A DNA stretch of 64,000 bases from Streptomyces sp. HB132 (GTDB lineage Bacteria; Actinomycetota; Actinomycetes; Streptomycetales; Streptomycetaceae): NCBI RefSeq assembly GCF_016909575.1, contig NZ_JAFBGA010000002.1, forward strand, positions 186,001 through 250,000. The letters are read 5' to 3'. A program made the translations under genes and the position numbers. Position 1 is the stretch's first letter. Every line of letters starts with the position of its first letter. Shown piece after piece: positions 43,774 to 52,853 of the stretch. The notes under the pieces are model-generated. The model had not been told where the DNA came from, made no database searches, and saw only the letters and a list, made by a program, of their open reading frames with translations.

Positions 43774-44130
43774 GGTCACTCCTGGCACTTCGACGACGGA
43801 TTGTTCGGGTATGCCGAGCCTACGTGTTCGCCGGACGCGGCGCCCCACCCGCTGGGGACCAACTCTTTCGGGTGAGTTCTGAAAAGTACCTGCCGGCCTC
43901 CTATACCTGACCAGAGGCCATACCCACGCGGGAATACCGCGATTTCGACCCCGCGGCCCACCATTCGGCGGTAGGAAGAGCATGCGTTGCCGTACCTGTA
44001 CGCAGGGCGAAGGTGACGCAGAGTTACCCGATGGGGCCCCGGTCATATGCCGGACTCCGCCCTTCCAGATCAGGAACCACGCCGGTCCGCGTCGACACGC
44101 GCCGGACGCAGAGTGCAGAGGAGTGCCCCG
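43774..44130. other. Gap between ybaB and SLATT gene
   Basis: 357 nt holding divergent promoters for ybaB-recR and the SLATT gene. No gene supported. No strong palindrome noticed. The SLATT start is preceded by GAGGAG. Confidence 0.35.
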
Positions 44131-44916
44131 GTGAGTCAGCCGGAGATGCAGCCCGAAGGGCCGCCCCGCAAGGAGTCCGGTGCGGGATCCGGTGCAGGCA
44201 CCGGAACTGATCAGTCCGGTTCGCGCTACGGTTCGGGCCCCCGGGACCTGACCGGCCGCGCCTTCCCCCTCGGCGACTGGGGTGAACCCGCGGAACGGCT
44301 CGACGAGCTCTACCGCTGGGTCGAGGCGGGCGCCATGGAGACCGCCGACTGGTATCTGCGTGACCGGGTCCGGAAGCGGCGTACCGCCAGGCTGCTCCGG
44401 CTCGGCACGGCGGCGGGAGTGGTCTCGGGCGCGGCCCTGCCCCTGCTCGACGTGACCGGGGAACTGCACGGTTCCGCCGGCTGGGGCTACCTGGCGCTGC
44501 TGCTGGGCGCCGCGTGCATGGCGTGCGACCGGTACTTCGGGCTGACCTCCGGCTGGATAAGGAACCTCGCGACGGCACAGGCCGTGCAGCGGCGCCTGCA
44601 GGTGCTGCAGTTCGACTGGTCCTCCGAGTGCGTCCGTGAGGTGCTGGGGCCGACGGAGGGCACCGCCAGCGAGGCCGCGGAGCGGTGCCTGGGGGTGCTG
44701 CGCCGGTTCTCGGAGGACATCACGGAGCTCGTCCGCATGGAGACGGCCGACTGGATGGTGGAGTTCCGGGCCGGGCCCGCGCCCATGGGGATGCAGTCGC
44801 TGGTGTCGGGCGGGCCCGGAGGCCGACCCGAGCCGGGGGCCGCGCCCGGCCGGCTCACCATGCCCGTGGCCCGGCCCAACATGCCGCGCCAGCGGCCGCC
44901 GGAGCCACCCCGCTGA
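44131..44916 (+). CDS. SLATT-domain two-TM protein
   Basis: A 261-residue protein; GTG 44131 has GAGGAG upstream. After a low-complexity, Gly/Ser-rich N-terminus, the domain starts at [20 protein letters not shown], then two TM helices ([19 protein letters not shown] and [20 protein letters not shown]), followed by a helix [20 protein letters not shown] typical of SLATT. SLATT proteins are proposed membrane pore/sensor elements that occur with NTPase and CD-NTase effectors; this one sits in a core context beside recR, and such genes are a normal Streptomyces neighbour of this block. C-terminal tail is Pro/Gly-rich. Confidence 0.8.
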   Translation: MSQPEMQPEGPPRKESGAGSGAGTGTDQSGSRYGSGPRDLTGRAFPLGDWGEPAERLDELYRWVEAGAMETADWYLRDRVRKRRTARLLRLGTAAGVVSGAALPLLDVTGELHGSAGWGYLALLLGAACMACDRYFGLTSGWIRNLATAQAVQRRLQVLQFDWSSECVREVLGPTEGTASEAAERCLGVLRRFSEDITELVRMETADWMVEFRAGPAPMGMQSLVSGGPGGRPEPGAAPGRLTMPVARPNMPRQRPPEPPR

Positions 44917-44956
44917 ATCCGGAGAGCGGGTCGTCACCGGCGGCCGGTGCCGCCCG

Positions 44957-45607
44957 TCAGCTGAAAATGATCATCGATCCCTGCGCGAGGCTGCGGGTGG
45001 CCGCCGCGTGCAGGCCCAGCCAGACATGCCGTTCCCGGGCGAAGGGGCTCTCGTCGTACGGGGCGGGGGCGGCCGGTTCCTCCAGGGAGGTCGGGCCGGC
45101 CGGCGGAACCGGGGTGGCCGGCGGGTTGGCCGGGTCGATGCCGATGGACGGGGCGACGAACTCCAGCTCCCGCAGCAGGCCGTGGGCGGAACCCAGCGGG
45201 CCGCCACCCTCCAGGAGCTGGTCGTCGGAGAGCGGGTGGGGGAAGTCCACCGGGACGTACGCCCCGGCGTGGTCGTAGTGCCAGACCAGGTGCGACTCCT
45301 GCGCGCTCTGCTCGAACATCTCCAGCAACTGCTCGTAGTCCCCGCCCAGTTCGTCGACGGGCGTGACGGCCAGCCCGCTCAGCTGGAGCAGGTAGGCGCG
45401 GCGCAGGAAGTGCAGGGCGTCGTAGTCGAAGCCCGCGACCGGGGCGACGTCCCCGGTGAGTCCTGGCATGTAGGCGTAGACGGGCACGGGCGGCAGCCCC
45501 GCCTCGGTCAACGCCTTGTCGTAGACGGCGATCTCTTCGGCGAAGGGGTTGTCGGGGCTGTGGCACAGCACATCGACGAGGGGGACCAGCCACAGGTCAC
45601 AGGCCAC
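44957..45607 (-). CDS. Conserved actinobacterial hypothetical protein
   Basis: A 216-residue protein. GTG at 45607 gives [19 protein letters not shown], with a GGAG some 11 nt upstream; the longer frame is out-of-pattern. Conserved-looking segments: [58 protein letters not shown] and [20 protein letters not shown] recognise it as a widespread Streptomyces hypothetical next to recR but know of no function. Soluble, no catalytic motif. Confidence 0.75.
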   Translation of the reverse strand: MACDLWLVPLVDVLCHSPDNPFAEEIAVYDKALTEAGLPPVPVYAYMPGLTGDVAPVAGFDYDALHFLRRAYLLQLSGLAVTPVDELGGDYEQLLEMFEQSAQESHLVWHYDHAGAYVPVDFPHPLSDDQLLEGGGPLGSAHGLLRELEFVAPSIGIDPANPPATPVPPAGPTSLEEPAAPAPYDESPFARERHVWLGLHAAATRSLAQGSMIIFS

Positions 45608-45705
45608 GAAGTCTCGCTCTCCAACGGGTTCGTGATGGTCGGGACAGCGTAATGCGGCCGGGGCCCCTCGCACAGGGCGCGGGGTGTCCTCGGGCCGGTG
45701 CGCGC

Positions 45706-46419
45706 TCAGCTGTGGCCCGGGTGCGGGGGGTCGTCGGCGGCCAGCCGGTCCGCCCAGCTCAGCCCGTGCGCGTAGTAGGCGTCCAGCACCGCGCGCACGG
45801 CGGGTCCGTCGGCGGCCGTGATCGCCTCCACCAGGTCCTGGTGGCCGTTCCACAGCCAGTCGCACACGTCGGAGTCCCCCCGGAGGTAGGGAACGGCGAA
45901 GACCCACGCCTGCATCCGGAGCCGCTGCAGGAAGTCACTGATGTAGGTGTTGCCGATGACCGCGCCGAGCTCCCGCCAGAACCGCAGGTCGTAGCCGATG
46001 AGGATGTCGAGGTCGCCGCCGCGCGCGGCCCGGGTGGCCTCCTCGGCCCTGCGGCGCACGGAGACGAGCGCGGGCCGGTGGGCCGCGAGCACGGCGGGCG
46101 CGGAGCCGGTCCCGTCGAAGATCCCGCGGAACACCCCGTCTATGACCAGGGCGCGCGCCTGCACCATCGAACGGTAGTCGGCGACGGTGAACTCACGGAC
46201 CCGGAAGCCGCGGTGCTGGTCGGACTCGAGCAGCCCCTGCGCGGAGAGGTCGAAGAGCGCTTCACGGACGGGCGTCGCGGACACCCCGTACTGCTCGGCG
46301 ATCTGCTTGACGGTGAACTCCACCCGTGGCTGCATACGCCCCGCGAGGACCTCGTCACGCAGCGCGTCGGCGATCTGCTGCCGCAGCGTACTGCGGGTCA
46401 CGCCTCCGCTCGCACCCAT
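45706..46419 (-). CDS. GntR-family (FadR/FCD) regulator
   Basis: A 237-residue protein. wHTH in residues 8-75: IADALRDEVLAGRMQPRVEF, then QYGVSATPVREALFDLSAQG. The FCD domain has FRIFDGTGSAPAVL and metal-type His/Asp positions in YDLRFWRELGAVIGNTYISD. It lies 91 nt from the class III aminotransferase on the same strand (the aminotransferase is upstream) and may control it. Effector unknown. Confidence 0.88.
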   Translation of the reverse strand: MGASGGVTRSTLRQQIADALRDEVLAGRMQPRVEFTVKQIAEQYGVSATPVREALFDLSAQGLLESDQHRGFRVREFTVADYRSMVQARALVIDGVFRGIFDGTGSAPAVLAAHRPALVSVRRRAEEATRAARGGDLDILIGYDLRFWRELGAVIGNTYISDFLQRLRMQAWVFAVPYLRGDSDVCDWLWNGHQDLVEAITAADGPAVRAVLDAYYAHGLSWADRLAADDPPHPGHS

Positions 46420-46510
46420 GACGCCCCCTCCCGTTCTCGGCTTGGGTCACCATAAGCCAGGGCAAGTGACCGGTTCCGGGCACGGGGGAGGGCGTCGTGT
46501 CGGGTACCGC

Positions 46511-47884
46511 CTAGACGGTGTACTCGTCGGCGACCGAGAGGGCCGTGTCGAGGGCCGCGAGACCTTCCTTCGCCTCCGCCTCGGTGATGTTGCAGGCGGG
46601 GACGACATGGGTGCGGTTCATGTTGATGAAGGGCCAGAGGCCGTTCTTCCTGCAGGCGGCACCGAAGGCCGCCATCGGGGCGTTGGCCTCGCCGGTCGCG
46701 TTGTACGGGACGAGCGGCTCGCGCGTCTCCCGGTCACGCACCAGCTCCAGCGCCCAGAACGCGCCGAGCCCCCGCACCTCGCCGACCGACGGGTGGCGGC
46801 CGGCGAGTTCCCGCAGACCGGGGCCGAGCACGTGCTCGCCGAGGTGCGCGGCGCTCTCGACGGTCTTCTCCTCCTCCATGACCTTGATCGTGGCGACGGC
46901 CGCGGCGCAGGCCAGCGGGTGCCCGGAGTAGGTGAGCCCGCCGGGGTAGGGGCGGGTCTCGAAGGTCGCTGCGATCTCGGCGCTGATGGCGACACCGCCG
47001 AGCGGCACGTAACCGGAGTTGACGCCCTTCGCGAACGTCATCAGGTCGGGCACGACGTCGTGGTGGTCGGCGGCGAACCACTTCCCGGTACGTCCGAACC
47101 CGGCCATCACCTCGTCCAGCACGAAGACGATCCCGTACCGGTCGCAGATCTCGCGGACCCCCGCGAGGTAGCCGGGCGGCGGCGTCATGATGCCCGCCGT
47201 GCCCGGGATCGTCTCCAGGACCACGGCCGCGACGGTCGCGGGGCCCTCGAACGCCAGGGTGTCCTCGAGGTGCTGGAGTGCGCGAGCGCACTCCTCGGCC
47301 TCGGACCCCGCGTGGAACGGGGAGCGGTAGAGGAACGGCGCCCAGAAGCGGACGACGCCCGCCGAGCCGTTGTCGGACGCCCAGCGGCGCGGGTCGCCGG
47401 TCAGGTTGATCGCGGTGGCGGTGCCTCCGTGGTACGAGCGGTAGGCGGAGAGCACCTTGTGGCGTCCGGTGTGCAGCCGGGCCATGCGGACGGCGTTCTC
47501 GACGGCCTCGGCGCCGCCGTTGGTGAAGAAGATCTTGTCCAGGTCGCCGGGGGTGCGCTCGGCGATCAGCCGGGCGGCCTCGGAACGCGCCTCGACGGCG
47601 AACGCCGGGGCGAACGTGACGAGTTTCCCGGCCTGTTCCTGGATCGCGGCGACGACGACGGGGTGCTGGTAGCCGATGTTGGTGAAGACGAGACCGCTGG
47701 TGAAGTCCAGATAGCGGTTGCCGTCGTAGTCCCAGAAGTACGCCCCCTCGGCGCCGGCGACGGCGAGCGGGTCGATCAGGCCCTGGGCGGACCAGGAGTG
47801 GAACACGTGCGCACGGTCGGCGGCCTTCACGGCCGCGCCCGCTGCGGGGTCGGCATACGGGGTGCGAGGGGCATCGGGGCTCAT
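46511..47884 (-). CDS. Class III (omega-amino acid) aminotransferase
   Basis: A 457-residue PLP enzyme. ATG 47884 was chosen from the start of family similarity (AADRAHVFHSWSAQGLIDPL); no clear ribosome site is visible. Markers: DGNRYLDFTSGLVFTNIGYQ, FTNGGAEAVENAVRMAR, YRSYHGGTATAINLTGDPR, IVFVLDEVMAGFGRTGKWFA, and the PLP lysine in MTFAKGVNSGYVPLGGVA near residue 286. It moves amino groups from beta-alanine, GABA, taurine or similar to pyruvate or 2-oxoglutarate. Substrate not determinable. Confidence 0.93.
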   Translation of the reverse strand: MSPDAPRTPYADPAAGAAVKAADRAHVFHSWSAQGLIDPLAVAGAEGAYFWDYDGNRYLDFTSGLVFTNIGYQHPVVVAAIQEQAGKLVTFAPAFAVEARSEAARLIAERTPGDLDKIFFTNGGAEAVENAVRMARLHTGRHKVLSAYRSYHGGTATAINLTGDPRRWASDNGSAGVVRFWAPFLYRSPFHAGSEAEECARALQHLEDTLAFEGPATVAAVVLETIPGTAGIMTPPPGYLAGVREICDRYGIVFVLDEVMAGFGRTGKWFAADHHDVVPDLMTFAKGVNSGYVPLGGVAISAEIAATFETRPYPGGLTYSGHPLACAAAVATIKVMEEEKTVESAAHLGEHVLGPGLRELAGRHPSVGEVRGLGAFWALELVRDRETREPLVPYNATGEANAPMAAFGAACRKNGLWPFINMNRTHVVPACNITEAEAKEGLAALDTALSVADEYTV

Positions 47885-47993
47885 GCGGCGAGCGTATGCG
47901 GCGGCGAGGCCGTCCTCCATGGCCACTCTGTACGCCATGGGCCGCCCGGCTCGGCAAGGTGTCGGGCTCCCGTCCGCACCACGCCGACCAGTT

Positions 47994-48028
47994 GACAGCA
48001 TGCTGTCCTGATGACAGCCTTCTGTCAT
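47994..48028. promoter_or_regulatory. Two MarR-type operators before the DJ-1/MarR operon
   Basis: A perfect palindrome GACAGCATGCTGTC at 47994-48007 overlaps TTGACA, and ATGACAG-CCTT-CTGTCAT lies at 48011-48028. They are about 19 bp apart centre to centre, 32 nt before the DJ-1 gene. Likely binding sites of the MarR protein encoded second in the operon. Confidence 0.75.
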
Positions 48029-48059
48029 AGGGTTCCGTGCTTCGCCACCGGAGGTCATC

Positions 48060-48704
48060 ATGACCGGCACGACCGTCCACCTCGCCGTCTACGACACCTT
48101 CGCCGACTGGGAACCGGGCTACGCCACGACCCAGCTCACCCGGCACGGCCATACCGTGCGGACCGTCGGCCCGACCGCCGAGCCGGTCACCACCATGGGC
48201 GGATCGACCATCCGGCCCGATCTCGCACTGGCCGCACTGCGCCCCGAGGACAGCGAACTGCTGATCCTCACCGGCGCCTCCCTCTGGGACACCGGCGACG
48301 CCCTCTCTCCCTTCGCCCGCGCGGCGCGGACGTTCCTGGACGCCGGTGTCCCCGTGTCGGCGATCTGCGGGGCGACCGCCGGGCTGGCCCGCGAAGGGCT
48401 CCTCGACGACCGCCGCCACACGAGCGCCGTCTCGTTCTATCTCGCGGCCACGGGATACGCGGGCGGCGCGCACTACGAGGACGCCGACGCGGTGACGGAC
48501 GCCGGTACGTACGCCGACGCGGCGGCGGACAGCGGTACGCGCACCCCGCGCGGCGCTCTCGTCACGGCGGGGCCGACCGAACCGGTCGCCTTCGCACGCG
48601 AGATCCTCGGACTCCTCGGGGTGTTCGGGCCCGAGAAGCTGGATGCCTGGTACCGGCTCTTCCACGACTCGGACGCGAGCGCCTACGAGGTGCTCGAGGG
48701 ATGA
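48060..48704 (+). CDS. DJ-1/PfpI-family protein (GATase-like)
   Basis: A 214-residue protein, start ATG 48060 with GGAGG upstream. Nucleophile elbow SAICGATAGLAREGLLDDR with Cys near residue 103 and the acidic residue in FADWEPGYA near 17. Such proteins are glyoxalases, chaperones, proteases or isonitrile hydratases. Overlaps the MarR gene by ATGA, so regulation and function are linked, perhaps to electrophile stress. Specific activity unknown. Confidence 0.9.
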   Translation: MTGTTVHLAVYDTFADWEPGYATTQLTRHGHTVRTVGPTAEPVTTMGGSTIRPDLALAALRPEDSELLILTGASLWDTGDALSPFARAARTFLDAGVPVSAICGATAGLAREGLLDDRRHTSAVSFYLAATGYAGGAHYEDADAVTDAGTYADAAADSGTRTPRGALVTAGPTEPVAFAREILGLLGVFGPEKLDAWYRLFHDSDASAYEVLEG

Positions 48705-49195
48705 GTGAGACCAACCCCGCGCACGACGGGAACCCCGCCCGCTTCAGCCGTGCCGCGCTGGGAGTGTTCCGCCTCAACGGCCAGTTCCTTTCCGTCGCCG
48801 AGGAGTTGGCCGGCCCCGCCGGCCTCACCGCGGCCCGGTGGCAGGTCCTCGGCGCGGTGCTGACCGAACCGCTTCCCGTGTCGGGGATCGCCCGCGCGAT
48901 GGGGATCACCCGGCAGAGCGTGCAGCGGATCGCCGACCTCCTGGTGGACGGGGGCCTGGCCGAGTACGTCGCGAATCCGGCCCACCGGCGTGCCAAGCTG
49001 CTCCGGCCCACCGCGCAGGGCCGTGCCGCGGTGAGCCGGATCGACCCCGCACACGCGGAGTTCGCGGCGCGGCTGGCCGGGGCGCTGGGCGAGGAGGAGT
49101 TCGCGCGGACCGTACGGGTGCTGGAGCGGCTCTCGGCCGCCATGGACACCCTGGCGTCCCCGGCCGGAGCGCCACCGGGAACCTCAGGGGGCTGA
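48701..49195 (+). CDS. MarR-family regulator
   Basis: A 164-residue protein starting at ATG 48701 inside the DJ-1 stop. The wHTH is LTAARWQVLGAVLTEPLPVS, GIARAMGITRQSVQRIADLL, with the wing HRRAKLLRPTAQGRAAV. Probably represses its own operon through the palindromes at 47994-48028. Cysteine content is low, so the ligand is probably not sensed by thiol oxidation. Confidence 0.92.
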   Translation: MSETNPAHDGNPARFSRAALGVFRLNGQFLSVAEELAGPAGLTAARWQVLGAVLTEPLPVSGIARAMGITRQSVQRIADLLVDGGLAEYVANPAHRRAKLLRPTAQGRAAVSRIDPAHAEFAARLAGALGEEEFARTVRVLERLSAAMDTLASPAGAPPGTSGG

Positions 49196-49272
49196 GATCG
49201 GCCTCCTCGGCACGCCCGCCGCTATCCTCGACCCACGGTCCCGCCAGGGCCGCAAGGGGGAGGAAGCGCACC

Positions 49273-51021
49273 ATGGAGAAGCTGGGCTCCGGCGACCCGC
49301 AACGCATCGGCAACTACCGCCTGTTGGGGCGTCTGGGCGCCGGCGGGATGGGCCAGGTGTTCCTGGCCCGCTCGGACCGGGGCCGCACCGTCGCCATCAA
49401 GCTGGTCCGCCCCGAGCTCGCCGCTCAGCAGCATTTCCGCGACCGTTTCCGGGCGGAGGTGCAGGCCGCCCGGAAGGTCGGCGGTGCCTGGACCGCGCCG
49501 GTGCTCGACGCCGGAGTGGACGCCCCGGTGCCGTGGGTGGCCACCGGTTACGTCGCCGGCCCCTCCCTCGACCGCATCGTCTCGGGCCGTCCGGGTGCCC
49601 CGGTGGCGGACTCGGGTGCGCACGGTCCGCTCCCGGAACGCTCCGTGCGCGGTCTGGGAGCCGGGCTCGCCGGGGCGCTCCAGGACATCCACGGCGCCGG
49701 GCTGATCCACCGTGACCTGAAACCGTCCAACGTCCTGGTGACCATCGACGGACCGCGGGTCATCGACTTCGGCATCGCGCGGGCCCTGGAGACCGCCACC
49801 GACGGCGGCCTCACGCGCACCGGTGCCGTGATCGGCTCCCCCGGCTTCATGTCTCCGGAGCAGGTTCGGGGCGACCGCGTGACGACGGCGTGCGACGTGT
49901 TCTGCCTCGGCTCGGTGTTGGCGTACGCGGCGACCGGCCGGTTGCCGTTCGGCGCGGCGGACCGCGGGATGCACGCCCTGATGTTCCGGATCGCACAGGA
50001 GGACCCGGACCTCACCGGCGTACCCGCCGACCTGGTCGACCTGATCCGGGACTGCCTGGCGAAGGACCCGGCCGCGCGGCCCTCCACGGACACCCTCCTG
50101 GAGCGGCTGGGCGACACGGACACGGCGGAGCCGTGGCTGCCGGGCGCTCTGATCGCCGAGCTCGGCAGGCACGCGGTGGAGCTGCTGGATTCCGAGGACC
50201 CGGAGGAGGGCCGCCCGGCGGAGGGCCGCCCGGCGGAGGGCCCCCTGGCGGCGCCGCCCGCACCCGTGCCGCCCGCGTCCGCACGCCCCGCTCCTCCCGC
50301 GCCGTCGCGGCCCGCCGCCGCGCACGGGCACCCCACGCCAGGGGGCCCCACCCCGCCGACGGCGCGGCGGACCCGGCCACCGGCGTCGTACGGCTACCCC
50401 CAACGGCCCGCCCCCACCTACGGATACGGCTACGGGCCCACGCCCCCGCACGGCCCGCGGTCCGGCTTCGCCGCGCCGGCACCCGAGCCCCGCCGCGGAA
50501 CGGTCTTCACCGTGCTGCTGGTCGCCGTCGCGCTGGTCGTCGCGGTGGGGGCCTGCTGGGCGGTCTACTCCTTCATGCGGAACGGGGAGGGCGGCACCGG
50601 GGGGTCCACGGCCCGCGACGCCTCCCCCTCCGGTGCGCACCCGGACGGCACGGGCTCCGACGGCTCCGTCCCTTCCGGATTCCTGGGCGAGTGGTCCGGG
50701 AGCATCGACGGCGACTCGGGAGCCTCCACCCGCCGGCTCGTCGTCCGGCAGGGCGAGGTGGGCGAGGCCGTGCTGTCGCTCACCGCCGAGGGTCCGCTCG
50801 ACACGGGTGGCTCGTACCGCTGCGTGTTCCGGGCCGACCTGGAGAGTGAGCCCGCCTTCGGCGGATCGGTCCGCATCGGGCCCTCTCGGGTCGCCGAAGG
50901 CGAACCGATGTCGTCCTGCACTCCCGGAGAGCCAACCGTCCTCACCCTGCTGCCCGACGGAAGCCTGCAACGCGAGATCACGGCCACCGGCAAGAGCCTG
51001 ACGTACACGAAGTCCGGCTGA
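49273..51021 (+). CDS. Membrane Ser/Thr protein kinase (PknB-like) with outer domain
   Basis: A 582-residue protein. ATG 49273 follows GGGGGAGGAAG. The kinase (residues 13-270) has RLGAGGMGQVFLARS, VAIKLV, IHRDLKPSNVLV, DFGIARAL, SPEQVRGDRV. A Pro/Ala-rich linker, one TM helix (VFTVLLVAVALVVAVGACWAV) near residue 420 and an exported domain of about 140 residues beginning SGFLGEWSGSIDGDSG with two Cys follow. It should phosphorylate cytoplasmic Ser/Thr in response to an outer signal. It is very similar in plan and kinase sequence to the kinase at 57490. Confidence 0.93.
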   Translation: MEKLGSGDPQRIGNYRLLGRLGAGGMGQVFLARSDRGRTVAIKLVRPELAAQQHFRDRFRAEVQAARKVGGAWTAPVLDAGVDAPVPWVATGYVAGPSLDRIVSGRPGAPVADSGAHGPLPERSVRGLGAGLAGALQDIHGAGLIHRDLKPSNVLVTIDGPRVIDFGIARALETATDGGLTRTGAVIGSPGFMSPEQVRGDRVTTACDVFCLGSVLAYAATGRLPFGAADRGMHALMFRIAQEDPDLTGVPADLVDLIRDCLAKDPAARPSTDTLLERLGDTDTAEPWLPGALIAELGRHAVELLDSEDPEEGRPAEGRPAEGPLAAPPAPVPPASARPAPPAPSRPAAAHGHPTPGGPTPPTARRTRPPASYGYPQRPAPTYGYGYGPTPPHGPRSGFAAPAPEPRRGTVFTVLLVAVALVVAVGACWAVYSFMRNGEGGTGGSTARDASPSGAHPDGTGSDGSVPSGFLGEWSGSIDGDSGASTRRLVVRQGEVGEAVLSLTAEGPLDTGGSYRCVFRADLESEPAFGGSVRIGPSRVAEGEPMSSCTPGEPTVLTLLPDGSLQREITATGKSLTYTKSG

Positions 51022-51026
51022 GCGGC

Positions 51027-52523
51027 TCACGCCGCGAGGTCCACCGCCCGGAACGCCAGCCACAGGTCGTACCGCGCACTCGGCGTCCGGAGCAGCGACC
51101 GGCTCAACAAGGCCTCCAGCCGGGTGAGCCGCTTGCGCGCGCCGGGGACGGAGATGCCCAGTTCAGCTGCGGCCGGGCTCAGTTGCGCCTCGCAGCGCAG
51201 CCATGTCCGCAGGGTCTCCTCACCCGTGGGGCCGGCCTGATCGAGGAGCCGCAGCTGCTGGACGGCCCAGTCCTGGACGCCGGGGGCGCGCAGGACGGCC
51301 TCGAGGTCTCCGGGCCCCGCCGCGGGGTCCCCGGGGCTGGGGCCGCACGGCGCCGGAGCGGCCCTGATCCGGAGCGCGAGGTCGACGGCCGCCTGGTCCG
51401 AGACCCGGTTCAGGTCCAGGCCGAGGAGCTCCCCGACGAGCTTCAGACGGGCGGCCAGGGTATTGCGGTGGATCTTCAGGTGGCGGGTGGCGTGGGAGGA
51501 GAACGCCAGCCAGGACGCGACGGTCGCCGAGAGCTCCTGGCTGCCCGGGTCCCGCGAACGGCGCGGCCGATGGGAGAGCAGGGGCGCGAGCAGTTCGTCG
51601 GCCCACCGCACGCCGGCGGCGCCGACGACCAGCGCGGGCTCCGGGGTGGCGCCGAATCCCGCATGGCGTCCGGGGAGCCCACGGGCCACGGCCAGGGCGT
51701 GGAATGCCTGTTGGTAGGCGGTCGCGGTGTCGGGCAGCCGCACTTGCTCGCTGACACCGACGACGCAGTCGTCCACCAGAGCGGCGACGGCGGGCCCGAG
51801 CGTGTGGCCGCCCGAGTGCCCCTTTGTCCCCACGTCGTCGTCCGCCGGGGTGATCAGGATCAGATGGCGGGCGTAGACCGGGCAGCGCACGATCCAGGTC
51901 CGGCCGCCGGAGGCATCCGCGCAGATCCGGGCCACCTCGTCCCGCTGCCCGCCGGAGCACTCGACGACACATACGCGTACGGGGTCGGGGAGCTTCGGCC
52001 TCAGCGCGCCCGCCACCTGGCGGGCGATGGAGAGCTGACCGGTCATCAGCAGGTGCAGCACCGCCTCCCGGCCCCTCGACTCCGCGAGGTCCACCCGCCG
52101 CCGTCTTCGCTCGACGCTCTCCGACGCCCAGGCCAGGGACAGGGGCATCATCGCGTCGGCCATCAGGGTGCTCAGCCCGTCGGGCATCGGCCTCGGTGCC
52201 ACGACTGCGAGCACCGGCCCCTGGTCGTCCGTCGTCCGGTCGAGCGGGAGCAGCAGCGCGGCGTACTCCGCGGCGTCGAGGGAGTACGAGCCGGCACCCC
52301 GGGCCGTCAGCTCCCGCGCCGCGGCGGCGGCGAGGCCCGCGGCTTCGTGCGCCGGCCACCGCGCGTTCCCGGCCACCGCCTGGAGCAGGGTGCCTTCCCG
52401 GTCCAGGATCCCGGCCCAGCCCTTCGCCCGGCGGGCCAGCCCGCGCAGCAGTTCGGGCGACCCGCCGGTACGTGCCAGCCGGTACATCAGAAGCAGGTCG
52501 TCGGCCCGTTCCCGCGCACGCAC
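51027..52523 (-). CDS. PucR-family transcriptional regulator
   Basis: A 498-residue protein; GTG 52523 is preferred because GGAGG lies directly upstream, giving VRARERADDLLLMYRLARTG. A GAF-like/PucR sensor half (ILDREGTLLQAVAGN) is followed by the C-terminal CdaR-type HTH: SSHATRHLKIHRNTLAARL near residue 355, and a further C-terminal helix bundle with LGISVPGARKRLTRLEALL. Usually an activator responding to purine or amino compounds. It is convergent with the kinase gene, 5 nt apart. Target unknown. Confidence 0.85.
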   Translation of the reverse strand: MRARERADDLLLMYRLARTGGSPELLRGLARRAKGWAGILDREGTLLQAVAGNARWPAHEAAGLAAAAARELTARGAGSYSLDAAEYAALLLPLDRTTDDQGPVLAVVAPRPMPDGLSTLMADAMMPLSLAWASESVERRRRRVDLAESRGREAVLHLLMTGQLSIARQVAGALRPKLPDPVRVCVVECSGGQRDEVARICADASGGRTWIVRCPVYARHLILITPADDDVGTKGHSGGHTLGPAVAALVDDCVVGVSEQVRLPDTATAYQQAFHALAVARGLPGRHAGFGATPEPALVVGAAGVRWADELLAPLLSHRPRRSRDPGSQELSATVASWLAFSSHATRHLKIHRNTLAARLKLVGELLGLDLNRVSDQAAVDLALRIRAAPAPCGPSPGDPAAGPGDLEAVLRAPGVQDWAVQQLRLLDQAGPTGEETLRTWLRCEAQLSPAAAELGISVPGARKRLTRLEALLSRSLLRTPSARYDLWLAFRAVDLAA

Positions 52524-52853
52524 GTGTCCTCCGCTCCCTCCCGGAACCGGAGTGCAGAGTACCGGCCAGGCTGTGCGGTCCGATACCCGTCGCGCGCCCC
52601 ACTGTGCGAGTTGAATCTCCCCGCGCGGCACCCCTCCCCCTAAAGTCCCCTGCGTGCTCCGGGACGTACGGGAGACGTCGGGGGGCGTCGGAACGTCCCG
52701 GATCCGGGGGCCGGAGGGCATGCGAGAGGCGCCCGGGCGGCACGGCGGCAGCGGCTCACGGGGGTGGTCGCTGTCGCCGGTCCGCTGCGACTGTCAGTGG
52801 CGCCGCCTAGCGTGGTTCCCGACCAGGTCGCACACCGCACGAGGGGCCCTGCC
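52524..52853. other. Gap between PucR and clamp gene
   Basis: 330 nt with divergent promoters. No gene supported; no strong palindrome noted. A GAGGGG ribosome site precedes the clamp GTG. Confidence 0.3.

Noticed and set aside
44131..44916. SLATT protein as part of a CD-NTase defence system
   Set aside because: No nucleotidyltransferase or effector is next to it; it sits in the conserved recR/ybaB core block.
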